NCBI RefSeq assembly: GCF_900110835.1 | Contig: NZ_FOJG01000002.1 | Coordinates: forward strand, 372,001-436,000 | Direction: 5' to 3' | DNA length: 64,000 nucleotides | Origin: Chitinophaga arvensicola | Lineage (GTDB): Bacteria > Bacteroidota > Bacteroidia > Chitinophagales > Chitinophagaceae | In this document: positions 36,142-43,081 of the stretch, piece after piece | Numbering within the stretch: position 1 is the stretch's first letter | How the letters are laid out: the number at the start of each line of letters is the position of its first letter | Notes under the pieces: model-generated | The model's database searches: none | What the model was told of the DNA's origin: nothing | Seen by the model: only the letters and a program-made list of their open reading frames with translations | Position numbers and translations under genes: made by a program

Positions 36142-36176
36142 AAAAAAAGCAGGTGGTTTTTATAACCAACCTGCTT
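36142..36176 (-). terminator. Terminator after tRNA-Arg type A copy 2
   Basis: In the minus direction a stem AAGCAGG-TTGGTT / AACC-ACCTGCTT, with one unpaired base, ends in T7, just downstream of the minus-strand tRNA. Confidence 0.78.
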
Positions 36177-36181
36177 CCTGG

Positions 36182-36255
36182 TGACCCCGTCAGGATTCAA
36201 ACCTGAAACCTTCTGATCCGTAGTCAGATGCTCTATTCAATTGAGCTACGGAGCC
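36182..36255 (-). tRNA. tRNA-Arg (anticodon ACG), type A copy 2, inverted
   Basis: This is the exact reverse complement of the tRNA at 35142-35215, with all 74 nt identical, so the cloverleaf, ACG anticodon and lack of CCA are the same. It faces copy 1, which makes the two a 74-bp perfect inverted repeat with about 970 bp between them. Confidence 0.95.
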
Positions 36256-36274
36256 ATCTTCCCTTTTGGGTGTG

Positions 36275-36305
36275 CAAATATGAAGCAACTTTTTATTTAA
36301 ACAAA
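36275..36305 (-). promoter_or_regulatory. Promoter of tRNA-Arg type A copy 2
   Basis: In the minus direction TTTG (complement of 36302-36305), 19 bp and CATATTTG (complement of 36275-36282) reproduce the consensus with one change in the -7 box. The 321-bp gap 36256-36576 holds this promoter and that of the next tRNA; nothing else is seen. Confidence 0.7.
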
Positions 36306-36526
36306 ATAAATTTCTTCACTACGAAAAAGAGTAAGCCTGGTAAGCGGAGCGCCTGCCTTATGCTGCGGTGAAGCAACTAAAACGCATCTGTAACCGGCGT
36401 TTAACCATATAGGTTATTCCGGTAAAGAAAACGTGTAAACCTTTGTTGAGAAAGCATTTGAGCAGATGTTTAAAATAACGTATACCCGTTGGCGATAGTA
36501 TCCCTCAAAAAATATTTCAACTTTTT

Positions 36527-36557
36527 TTTGTTTAATTTAAAACTATTCCTACATTTG
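36527..36557 (+). promoter_or_regulatory. Promoter of tRNA-Arg type B copy 1, TTTG-N19-TACATTTG
   Basis: TTTG at 36527-36530 and TACATTTG at 36550-36557, with an exact 19-bp spacer, lie 19 bp before the tRNA. Confidence 0.8.
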
Positions 36558-36576
36558 CAATCCCAAACGGGGAAAC

Positions 36577-36650
36577 GGCTTCATAGCTCAACTGAATAGA
36601 GCATTTGACTACGAATCAAAAGGTTTCTGGTTTGAATCCAGATGAGGTCA
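36577..36650 (+). tRNA. tRNA-Arg (anticodon ACG), type B copy 1
   Basis: The 74-nt cloverleaf has acceptor GGCTTCA/TGAGGTC, D-stem GCTC/GAGC, anticodon stem TTTGA/TCAAA with loop CTACGAA, T-stem TCTGG/CCAGA and discriminator A. The anticodon is ACG, as in type A, but all helices carry compensated changes. CCA is not encoded. An identical copy follows 218 bp downstream. Confidence 0.93.
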
Positions 36651-36657
36651 CAAAAAA

Positions 36658-36690
36658 TAGAAAATGCTGCAACTTATGCAGCATTTTCTA
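36658..36690 (+). terminator. Hairpin after tRNA-Arg type B copy 1
   Basis: The perfect 14-bp stem TAGAAAATGCTGCA / TGCAGCATTTTCTA has a 5-nt loop. It lacks a T-run, so termination may be weak and allow read-through into copy 2. Confidence 0.65.
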
Positions 36691-36743
36691 TCAAAACAAA
36701 AAATCTGAAGAAAAGCTGTCAGATATAAAAAATTGAAAAATAA

Positions 36744-36774
36744 TTTGTTAGAATAAAAAATTGTTCTACATTTG
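36744..36774 (+). promoter_or_regulatory. Promoter of tRNA-Arg type B copy 2, TTTG-N19-TACATTTG
   Basis: TTTG at 36744-36747 and TACATTTG at 36767-36774 again have an exact 19-bp spacer, 20 bp before the tRNA. Confidence 0.8.
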
Positions 36775-36794
36775 CAATCCGGAAACGGAAAAAC

Positions 36795-36868
36795 GGCTTC
36801 ATAGCTCAACTGAATAGAGCATTTGACTACGAATCAAAAGGTTTCTGGTTTGAATCCAGATGAGGTCA
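36795..36868 (+). tRNA. tRNA-Arg (anticodon ACG), type B copy 2
   Basis: The 74 nt are identical to 36577-36650, with the same cloverleaf and ACG anticodon. The short upstream segment ending in AACGGCTTC is also shared with copy 1, which suggests tandem duplication of a promoter-tRNA unit. Confidence 0.93.
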
Positions 36869-36874
36869 CCAACT

Positions 36875-36913
36875 AAAGGACGAACACGAGTTACATCGGT
36901 TCGTCCTTTTTTT
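36875..36913 (+). terminator. Terminator after tRNA-Arg type B copy 2
   Basis: AAAGGACGAAC pairs with GTTCGTCCTTT (36899-36909), followed by further T residues. Confidence 0.85.
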
Positions 36914-37061
36914 ATGCCCGTTACGAGAGCGCCTCGATAATTTGACTTAATGGTATCCCCGTACCAGCGGCCATTCCAGGAAAATAATCCACTGCAAAGA
37001 TTGTATTTTTTAATTTGCATGTCTTATATTTATAATATATAAGCCAGCTAAAGTAATTATT

Positions 37062-38249
37062 ATGCTCCCTGACCTCGATCCTGCTTTTTCGGAGATAATG
37101 CAGACTGCCCGGGATTTCAGCCTCGGAAACGAATTATATTATATCGATAGCAGGATGCTGTTGCTTTCCATACTGGAACTTACCTCCCTGTCGTTACCAC
37201 TTTCCGGAAGCGACCGGCAGGAACTGATCAGACGCGTGATGAAGGACCAATGGGAGCAAATACCAGGTGCTGTGATGCGCGACGGAAATGTGCCGCTGAC
37301 AGTGGATGCAGAAGAAATGGTCAACAGTGCCACTGTACTGCAAACAAAACTAAAACACACCCATCTCTTACCGGAGCATTTACTCCTGGCACTGTTATCT
37401 GTGGCGGGTATTTGCCGGGACAAGCTGCAAAGCGTGGGCTTCATTTTTGAAGACTACCATGCCTACCTTGAGGAAACCTGGAAGTCAGGTGTGGTGTTGG
37501 AACTGTCCAGTGTAGCCATGATGCCGCAGGGGAAGCCTTTCCGGAGTAAATTACTGAACTGGTTTTACCGTTCGCCTCTCCCAAAGAAGGAAATCTCCAC
37601 CTATTGGCGGCTCGCCACCTATTTTTTCAGGGTGAATCACTATCCATTTGTCCGGGAATACTGTCAGTATATACTCGATGAACAACCCGACCACACCGAA
37701 GCAATATCACTGTTGGGAGCCACCTGGATCATAGCGCTGAATTACGAGGCGGCGCTGCCATATTTCGAGAAGGCAGCCGGGCTGGTCCCCGGAGAATCTG
37801 TCTATCAACAGGACCTGGCCAGTTGCCTTATGCATACCGGACATCATGAGCGGGGGATCTCCGTTCTCAAACAGTTGCTCACAACACGACCGGGCGACGT
37901 GCCATTGCTAAATAATATTGGTTTCTCTTGCCTGGAAACAGGCGCTTATGCGGAAGCCATCGGGTATTTTGACCAGGCCATTGCAATAGATCCTGAGGCT
38001 CCTTTCCCTTACAATAACAAGGGATACGCCTTACTGCAAACCGGAAATACGGCGAAAGCGCTGGAATGTATACTGTACTCTCTTCAACTGCATAAAGGTA
38101 ATGCCTACGCCTACCGGAACCTGGCATTGCTCTACCTGAAAGCGCATAAAATACCAGAAGCAAAAGAGGCTTTACTTCATGCTAGGAAATATCGCTTCAC
38201 GGTTATGTACGGCCCGGAGGTAGACGAATTACTGGCAGCTGTCAACTAA
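37062..38249 (+). CDS. Clp-N-like domain fused to TPR repeats
   Basis: The N-terminal ~140 residues resemble the Clp-N substrate/adaptor-binding domain: two helical repeats beginning FSEIMQTARDFSLGNELYYI and VNSATVLQTKLKHTHLLPEH, the second running into LLLALLSVAGICRDKL. From about residue 190 there are five to six TPR units, such as VPLLNNIGFSCLETGAYAEA and PFPYNNKGYALLQTGNTAKA. No AAA+ ATPase domain is present, so this is not a Clp chaperone. A role as an adaptor or scaffold is possible but not shown. It has no signal peptide. A secreted-protein gene follows 7 bp downstream, so the two probably form an operon. Confidence 0.65.
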   Translation: MLPDLDPAFSEIMQTARDFSLGNELYYIDSRMLLLSILELTSLSLPLSGSDRQELIRRVMKDQWEQIPGAVMRDGNVPLTVDAEEMVNSATVLQTKLKHTHLLPEHLLLALLSVAGICRDKLQSVGFIFEDYHAYLEETWKSGVVLELSSVAMMPQGKPFRSKLLNWFYRSPLPKKEISTYWRLATYFFRVNHYPFVREYCQYILDEQPDHTEAISLLGATWIIALNYEAALPYFEKAAGLVPGESVYQQDLASCLMHTGHHERGISVLKQLLTTRPGDVPLLNNIGFSCLETGAYAEAIGYFDQAIAIDPEAPFPYNNKGYALLQTGNTAKALECILYSLQLHKGNAYAYRNLALLYLKAHKIPEAKEALLHARKYRFTVMYGPEVDELLAAVN

Positions 38250-38256
38250 ACGATCA

Positions 38257-38793
38257 ATGATGAAAACATTTTTTATCCTTCCCTTATTCCTATGGATCTC
38301 CTGCGCATGTGCAGCACAGCCCATACAGAAAGACAATCTCATCGCCATCTCTTTTCTCACCTATAGTCTCCCTGATTTCGACCGCACCCCCATTGAACAG
38401 GCCGTTGCCAGGAAATGGGGCTTTACTTTTTATACCATTGGCGACTGCCTGGTAAACCAGTCGTTGATCGATAGCGTATGTAAAGTAAACGACGCGGCCG
38501 ATAAGAAAATGATGGCGAGGTATGGCAGTAACTGGCGCAGCCGCTACGAAGAAGAAGTGGATATGTTGTATGCCACTCCTGAAAGAGCCCAGCTGCTTGT
38601 AAACCAGCAATTGTACATCTGGCAGAAAGAGCAGGAATTGAAAAGTAGTAATGACAGCCTTCGCTTCGCCTGGAGTAACACCGCAAAGCCGGGTGTTTAC
38701 GAGGTGGTGGTGTCCGGATCAGTAAAAAATACTATCTTTTACAAACTGTTGGTAGAATATCCGAAATATAAAGTTTCGCTGCTAACACCCTGA
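38257..38793 (+). CDS. Secreted protein of unknown function
   Basis: I do not recognise this 178-residue protein. It begins with a signal peptide (MMKTFFILPLFLWISCACAAQ), so it is exported to the periplasm or beyond; a lipoprotein reading at the cysteines is possible. The mature part is mixed alpha/beta, with SYEEEVDMLY-like acidic helices and a beta-rich C-terminus (PGVYEVVVSGSVKNTIFYKL). There is no conserved catalytic motif. The start is 7 bp after the stop of the Clp-N/TPR gene and the GH130 gene follows 32 bp later, so the three genes may be one transcript. Confidence 0.7.
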   Translation: MMKTFFILPLFLWISCACAAQPIQKDNLIAISFLTYSLPDFDRTPIEQAVARKWGFTFYTIGDCLVNQSLIDSVCKVNDAADKKMMARYGSNWRSRYEEEVDMLYATPERAQLLVNQQLYIWQKEQELKSSNDSLRFAWSNTAKPGVYEVVVSGSVKNTIFYKLLVEYPKYKVSLLTP

Positions 38794-38825
38794 GATATGT
38801 TTTACCCAATCGGAAACCGGCAACT

Positions 38826-39833
38826 ATGATACGGATTAAGAAAGAAGGCGTTCTGCTGAAACAGACAGATCTGGCATTTGAGAACGAAGGGGTGTTGAAC
38901 CCTGCTACAATCAGGAATGGCAAACAGGTGCTTTTTTATTACAGGGCCGTTCAACATGGCAATCATTCCAGTATCGGATTTTGCCGGCTTAGTGATCCGC
39001 TTACCGTGGCCGAACGCTTCGATAAACCCATCCTGTTTCCGGAACACGACTACGAGTCAAAAGGACTGGAAGACCCGCGCGTAGTGCAGATCGATGGCGT
39101 GTATTATCTTACCTATACTGCATTCGATGGCGTAAGCGCCTGCGCTGCACTGGCTACTTCCCAGGACGGTATTCATTTTGAAAAACATGGATTAATAGTG
39201 GCGCAGATGGATTACGCGGAGTTTCTACAACTGGCGCAAACAAATGGAAGCCTCGATAAGCGATACCCGCTCTACAATGATTTTAATCCACGTTTGTGGG
39301 ATAAGGATGTACTTTTTTTCCCGAGAAGAATAAACGGACAACTCTATTTCCTGCACCGTATCAAGCCCGATATCCAACTGGTTGCCGTTAATGAGCTGAC
39401 GGATCTCACACCTGACTTCTGGAAAAATTATTACCTGCATCTTCCGGATCAGATCATCATGACGTCAAAGTTTCCGCATGAAATCAGTTATCTCGGAGGA
39501 GGATGTCCTCCCATAGAAACGCCACAGGGCTGGCTTTTCATCTATCATGGGGTGCATGAAACCGACAACGGTTATGTGTATGTAGGCTGTGCGGCGTTGC
39601 TCGACCTGGAAGATCCCCGGAAAGAAATTGCGCGTCTTCCTTACCCGATCCTGGTACCAGAGCGGGATTGGGAAATAAGGGGAGATGTAGACAACGTATG
39701 TTTTCCTACGGGTGCAGTCGTATTCGGTGATACCCTCTATATTTATTATGGCGCCGGTGATGAAGTGATTGCTACCGGAACCGTTAGTCTTACGGAATTG
39801 CTCAATGAACTGCTGGCCAATCCCAGCAAATAA
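38826..39833 (+). CDS. Glycoside hydrolase family 130 mannoside phosphorylase or hydrolase
   Basis: GH130 proteins are five-bladed propellers that phosphorolyse or hydrolyse beta-mannosides, releasing mannose 1-phosphate in the phosphorylase case. The 335 residues have no signal peptide, so action is cytoplasmic. Conserved elements are YYRAVQHGNHSSIGF, KGLEDPRVVQIDGVYYLTYTA, YNDFNPRLWDKDVLFFPRRI, YLGGGCPPIETPQGWLFIYHG and the final YYGAGDEVIATGTVSL. A cytoplasmic location and phosphate-binding-type arginines favour a phosphorylase, but I cannot fix the subgroup. It is convergent with a HAD phosphatase gene. Confidence 0.9.
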   Translation: MIRIKKEGVLLKQTDLAFENEGVLNPATIRNGKQVLFYYRAVQHGNHSSIGFCRLSDPLTVAERFDKPILFPEHDYESKGLEDPRVVQIDGVYYLTYTAFDGVSACAALATSQDGIHFEKHGLIVAQMDYAEFLQLAQTNGSLDKRYPLYNDFNPRLWDKDVLFFPRRINGQLYFLHRIKPDIQLVAVNELTDLTPDFWKNYYLHLPDQIIMTSKFPHEISYLGGGCPPIETPQGWLFIYHGVHETDNGYVYVGCAALLDLEDPRKEIARLPYPILVPERDWEIRGDVDNVCFPTGAVVFGDTLYIYYGAGDEVIATGTVSLTELLNELLANPSK

Positions 39834-39834
39834 T

Positions 39835-40584
39835 TCAGACTTTGTAACAGTTCACAATCGTTTCAATCACACATTTCGTTTCCTGCGGATCACGCACCCT
39901 GATACAATCTGCCCCGGCTTGTAAGGCCGGATAATCATTGCCCCCGGGGAAGATGGCATCTCCCGCAAATAACATCTCTGCAATAGGAATAATTAAAATA
40001 TCGCGCAGCTTACGGATACCATATGCCTTATCAATGCCTGGTTTGGTAATGTCAACAGAAGTGGTGCCGCCAAGGCTTACAGAAAACTCGGGAATCATGT
40101 CATTCAGCAATGCTTTCATTTTTTGCCGCTTCGCAAAATCAGGATCCCATTTTTTCTTTTCTTCCAATGGCGCTTCCTGGCCCAAAGCGGAAAAAGTGAT
40201 CTGGCTACCACGGTCTTCTATCGGCGCGCCCCACAGCTGTGGCGCTTTGTAGCCTAGTTGCGTGACTACCGTTTCCAGGGCATCAGTGATTTTCTTTTTT
40301 TCCGCCGGCGTAAAATCTTCTGCATATAATTTACGCCATTGTCCGCCATTATATTCATAAAACTGTGTGCCACAGGTGGGCAGAATTGATAACCGTTCCA
40401 GGCCTTTTACGCCTGGAAGCTTGCCCAATACCTGTTGCTGAAACTGTGGCCAGGCGCCGCCGGAAATGATGGCGACCCTGGCCACGGTCAGCAGGGAATA
40501 TAACAGGTTGCTCATTTCTTCATCAATAGCAGATTTACTTTCTGCCAGGGTACCATCCAGGTCGAATACCACCAGTTTTTTCAT
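39835..40584 (-). CDS. HAD-superfamily (IIB) sugar-phosphatase-like hydrolase
   Basis: The 249-residue cytoplasmic protein has the HAD motif I FDLDGTLAESK (nucleophile Asp8, acid Asp10), motif II IISGGAW, a Lys near DKAYGIRKL for motif III, and motif IV FAGDAIFPGGNDYPALQAG. The cap insert is of type IIB, as in sucrose-phosphate phosphatases and phosphomannomutase-like proteins. The neighbouring GH130 enzyme could yield mannose phosphate, and tkt lies 9 bp upstream on the same strand, so a sugar-phosphate substrate is plausible. The exact substrate is not readable. Confidence 0.85.
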   Translation of the reverse strand: MKKLVVFDLDGTLAESKSAIDEEMSNLLYSLLTVARVAIISGGAWPQFQQQVLGKLPGVKGLERLSILPTCGTQFYEYNGGQWRKLYAEDFTPAEKKKITDALETVVTQLGYKAPQLWGAPIEDRGSQITFSALGQEAPLEEKKKWDPDFAKRQKMKALLNDMIPEFSVSLGGTTSVDITKPGIDKAYGIRKLRDILIIPIAEMLFAGDAIFPGGNDYPALQAGADCIRVRDPQETKCVIETIVNCYKV

Positions 40585-40593
40585 TTGTTGTAA

Positions 40594-42669
40594 TTATTTT
40601 TTTAGCAGCGCCATTGCGTGTTCACAGATATTTTCTACGGTAAAACCGAATTCACGTAACAATACAGGACCTGGTGCAGATGCGCCGAAACGGTCGATAG
40701 AAATAATGACGCCTTTATCACCTGCATAACGGTGCCATCCCTGCGAAATGCCCGCTTCTACTACAATGCGCGCGGATACTTCGGGTGGAAGCACCTGGTC
40801 GCGATAGGCCTGTGATTGTTCCTCAAACAATTCCCAGCTCGGCATAGACACGGTGCGCACCGCGATATTGAATGATTGCAGTTTCTCCTGCGCAGCCACA
40901 ATCAAGCCTACTTCAGAGCCGGTGGCAATCAGGATCAGTTCCGGTTTGGCATCGGATGTATCTGCCAGCACATAGCCACCATAACGGGCGCCAATGGCGG
41001 CGGCATACTTAGTGCGGTCGAGTGTGGGCACATTCTGCCTGGAAAGGATCAGGGCCACTGGTCTGTGTGGCAGCTGTATGGCGAGTTGCCAGGCGGTGAT
41101 GGTTTCGTTGGCATCTGCCGGACGGAGTACAACCAGTTCAGGAATGGCCCGCAGGGCCGCCAGTAATTCCACGGGCTGGTGCGTAGGCCCATCTTCTCCC
41201 ATTGCAATGCTGTCGTGTGTAAATACATAAATCACTTTCAACTCCGACAATGCGGCAAGGCGGATAGAGGGCCGCATATAATCAGAGAATGTGAGGAAAG
41301 TAGCGGAATAGGGGATGATACCTCCATGCGCTGCCAGTCCGTTGGAAATGGCGCCCATGGCATGTTCGCGCACCCCGTACTGGATATTCCTTCCTTCAAA
41401 TCCCCATACACCGCCGGCGGCGCCTTGCAGATCGCCCTGCTTCATCAGCGGACTTTCAAAATTGCCTGCATCTTTTAATTCGGTGTTGGTGGAAGTATTC
41501 AGATCGGCAGAGCCGCCTATAAATCCCGGGAGGTTTTTGAAAAACGCCTGGATCACTTTCCCGGAAGCTGCGCGGGTAGCCAGTCCTTTCGCATCTGGCG
41601 GGAACTGCACGATATCCTTATCCCAGCCTTCCGGCAGGTGATTGTTAATCAGGGAGCGTAATTCCCTGGAAAGCTCCGCATATTTTTGTTCATAGATCAA
41701 CATCTGTTCTTCCCATTTGGAAGATGATTGCCTACCTACGTCTACGGCCCTACGAAAGTGTGCCAGGGCTTCTTCCGGTACCAGGAAATCCGGTGTAACC
41801 GGCCAGCCCAGTTTTTCTTTGGTCAGCTTTACGTCTGCTTCGCCGAGGGGAGAACCATGTGCGCCGCAGGTATCCTGTTTGGGAGAGCCGAAACCGATAT
41901 GCGTGCGCACCAGGATCAGGGAAGGACGGTCTGTTTCCGCCTGAGCGGCACGGATAGCCTGGTCAATGGCTTCGAGGTCGTTGCCATCGGCTACCTGTTG
42001 CGTATGCCATCCGTAGGATTCAAATCTTTTGGCGTGATCTTCCGTAAAGGTAACCGGCGTAGCAGATGCCAGTGTAATGCGGTTATCATCGTATAAATAG
42101 ATCAGTTTGCCCAACCGGAGGTGTCCGGCGAGAGAGGCGGCTTCTGCAGCAACGCCTTCCATCAGGTCGCCATCACTCACAATGGCGTAGGTATAATGAT
42201 CTACCACGGTATCTCCGGGCCGGTTGTACCGTGCACCAAGATAAGCTTCGGCCATGGCGATACCTACGCCGTTGGCAAATCCCTGTCCGAGCGGACCTGT
42301 AGTCACTTCTACACCCGGTACCAGTCCGCGTTCCGGATGGCCGGGTGTTTTACTGCCCCATTGGCGGAACTGTTTCAGTTCTTCCATCGGCAGATCATAG
42401 CCGGTCAGGTGCAGCAAACTATAGAGCAGCGCAGAGCCATGTCCGGCTGATAACACAAAGCGGTCGCGGTTGAACCAGTGCGGATCTGAGGGACTATGCT
42501 TCAGGAAACGGGTCCATAATACATAGGCCATGGGGGCAGCGCCCAAAGGCATGCCGGGGTGCCCGCTGTCGGCTTTCTGCACGGCATCTACCGAAAGAAA
42601 ACGGATCGTATTGATACACAGCTCATCCAACGCAGCAGGTTGGAGGGCAAGGGAGGTGGTGTTGGTCAT
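40594..42669 (-). CDS. tkt: Transketolase
   Basis: Transketolase moves two-carbon units between sugar phosphates in the pentose phosphate pathway, with thiamine diphosphate as cofactor. I placed the start at the ATG giving MTNTTSLALQPA (691 residues); the 17 residues encoded before it look like leader. Family features are SADAVQKADSGHPGMPLGAAPMAYVLW near the N-terminus, the ThDP motif region beginning GDGDLMEG-like SDGDLMEGVAAEAASLAG, HTHIGFGSPK-type RTHIGFGSPKQDT, and the second-domain GVREHAMGAISNGLAAHGG and HDSIAMGEDGPTHQPVE. The HAD gene follows 9 bp downstream. Confidence 0.96.
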   Translation of the reverse strand: MTNTTSLALQPAALDELCINTIRFLSVDAVQKADSGHPGMPLGAAPMAYVLWTRFLKHSPSDPHWFNRDRFVLSAGHGSALLYSLLHLTGYDLPMEELKQFRQWGSKTPGHPERGLVPGVEVTTGPLGQGFANGVGIAMAEAYLGARYNRPGDTVVDHYTYAIVSDGDLMEGVAAEAASLAGHLRLGKLIYLYDDNRITLASATPVTFTEDHAKRFESYGWHTQQVADGNDLEAIDQAIRAAQAETDRPSLILVRTHIGFGSPKQDTCGAHGSPLGEADVKLTKEKLGWPVTPDFLVPEEALAHFRRAVDVGRQSSSKWEEQMLIYEQKYAELSRELRSLINNHLPEGWDKDIVQFPPDAKGLATRAASGKVIQAFFKNLPGFIGGSADLNTSTNTELKDAGNFESPLMKQGDLQGAAGGVWGFEGRNIQYGVREHAMGAISNGLAAHGGIIPYSATFLTFSDYMRPSIRLAALSELKVIYVFTHDSIAMGEDGPTHQPVELLAALRAIPELVVLRPADANETITAWQLAIQLPHRPVALILSRQNVPTLDRTKYAAAIGARYGGYVLADTSDAKPELILIATGSEVGLIVAAQEKLQSFNIAVRTVSMPSWELFEEQSQAYRDQVLPPEVSARIVVEAGISQGWHRYAGDKGVIISIDRFGASAPGPVLLREFGFTVENICEHAMALLKK

Positions 42670-42751
42670 GGTATTCCTTTTTTGTGTGAAAATGATCACA
42701 CATAGGTCAACAAACTTCATGCGCAGAAGGTTGCCGTAATATTTTTTAATT

Positions 42752-42772
42752 AGTCTACTAAAATTATAGACT
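42752..42772. promoter_or_regulatory. Palindromic operator candidate upstream of the sulfur locus
   Basis: AGTCTA (42752-42757) and TAGACT (42767-42772) are perfect inverted half-sites 9 bp apart and directly abut the -33 TTTG. Such a position fits a regulator that competes with or recruits polymerase. The AT-rich shape with TCTAC/TAGA half-sites would suit an Rrf2-type (CymR/IscR-like) sulfur regulator, but this assignment is inferred. Confidence 0.55.
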
Positions 42773-42803
42773 TTTGGAAAAATATTGTATTATTGTACCT
42801 CGA
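42773..42803 (+). promoter_or_regulatory. Promoter of the sulfur locus, TTTG-N19-TACCTCGA
   Basis: TTTG at 42773-42776 and TACCTCGA at 42796-42803 are 19 bp apart. The -7 box differs from TAnnTTTG at two of its last four bases, which could mark an activator-dependent promoter. Transcription would begin near 42810, about 270 nt before susC. Confidence 0.5.
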
Positions 42804-42879
42804 CGGCTTTCCGGGTCCACTTTAGGGGAATTCATCCACCTGTTGTCATACCCTGTTTATCTTTCAAAATTTAACTGAC

Positions 42880-42945
42880 ATGGATACATCATTACACTTA
42901 ATGAGGAGAATTTGCTGCGTAGGATATACCGCAAACCGATGTTAG
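42880..42945 (+). CDS. Cysteine-rich leader peptide ORF
   Basis: A tiny frame encodes either 21 residues from the ATG at 42880 (MDTSLHLMRRICCVGYTANR followed by Cys and stop) or 14 residues from the in-frame ATG at 42901. It contains a Cys-Cys pair and a last Cys codon just before TAG. It lies between a promoter and a set of hairpins ahead of sulfur-oxidation genes, which fits a cysteine-sensing attenuator peptide: slow cysteinyl-tRNA supply would stall ribosomes at these codons. Similar Cys-rich leader ORFs precede sulfur genes in actinobacteria. No protein-level evidence exists for translation here. Confidence 0.55.
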   Translation: MDTSLHLMRRICCVGYTANRC

Positions 42946-42968
42946 GACACATCAATCAAAAATAAAAA

Positions 42969-43063
42969 GGCCGGAACTGTTGGCGCAGTTCCGGCCGGTA
43001 ATCAAGGCTGTTGGAGACATTTTACAGTGAGCGCAGTTACCTGCGTCACCGGCCTCATTTTTT
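42969..43063 (+). promoter_or_regulatory. Attenuator-like leader with mutually exclusive hairpins
   Basis: Hairpin A pairs GGCCGGAACTG (42969-42979) with CAGTTCCGGCC (42986-42996). The GGCCGGT at 42993-42999 can instead pair with ACCGGCC (43048-43054), which is followed by T6 at 43058-43063, giving a terminator-like structure. Hairpin A uses the shared GGCC bases, so the two cannot coexist. A third local hairpin (43027-43036 with 43041-43049) also competes for the ACC. GCGCAGTT occurs twice (42983, 43031). The 361-bp gap 42721-43081 is thus wholly accounted for by operator, promoter, leader ORF and these hairpins. Confidence 0.55.
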
Positions 43064-43081
43064 CATACCAAAGTAAAGATA

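Noticed and set aside
35142..36255. Inverted tRNA copies as the ends of an integrated element
   Set aside because: No integrase or phage gene lies between them, and direct rather than inverted repeats would be expected at attachment sites.
42969..42996. Hairpin A as a simple terminator for transketolase
   Set aside because: It lies upstream of tkt's start on the opposite side, so it cannot end that transcript. Its A-rich flank would only act on an antisense transcript.
42804..43081. A SAM or cobalamin riboswitch in the susC leader
   Set aside because: I found none of the conserved cores of these classes; the leader ORF and hairpins explain the region better.
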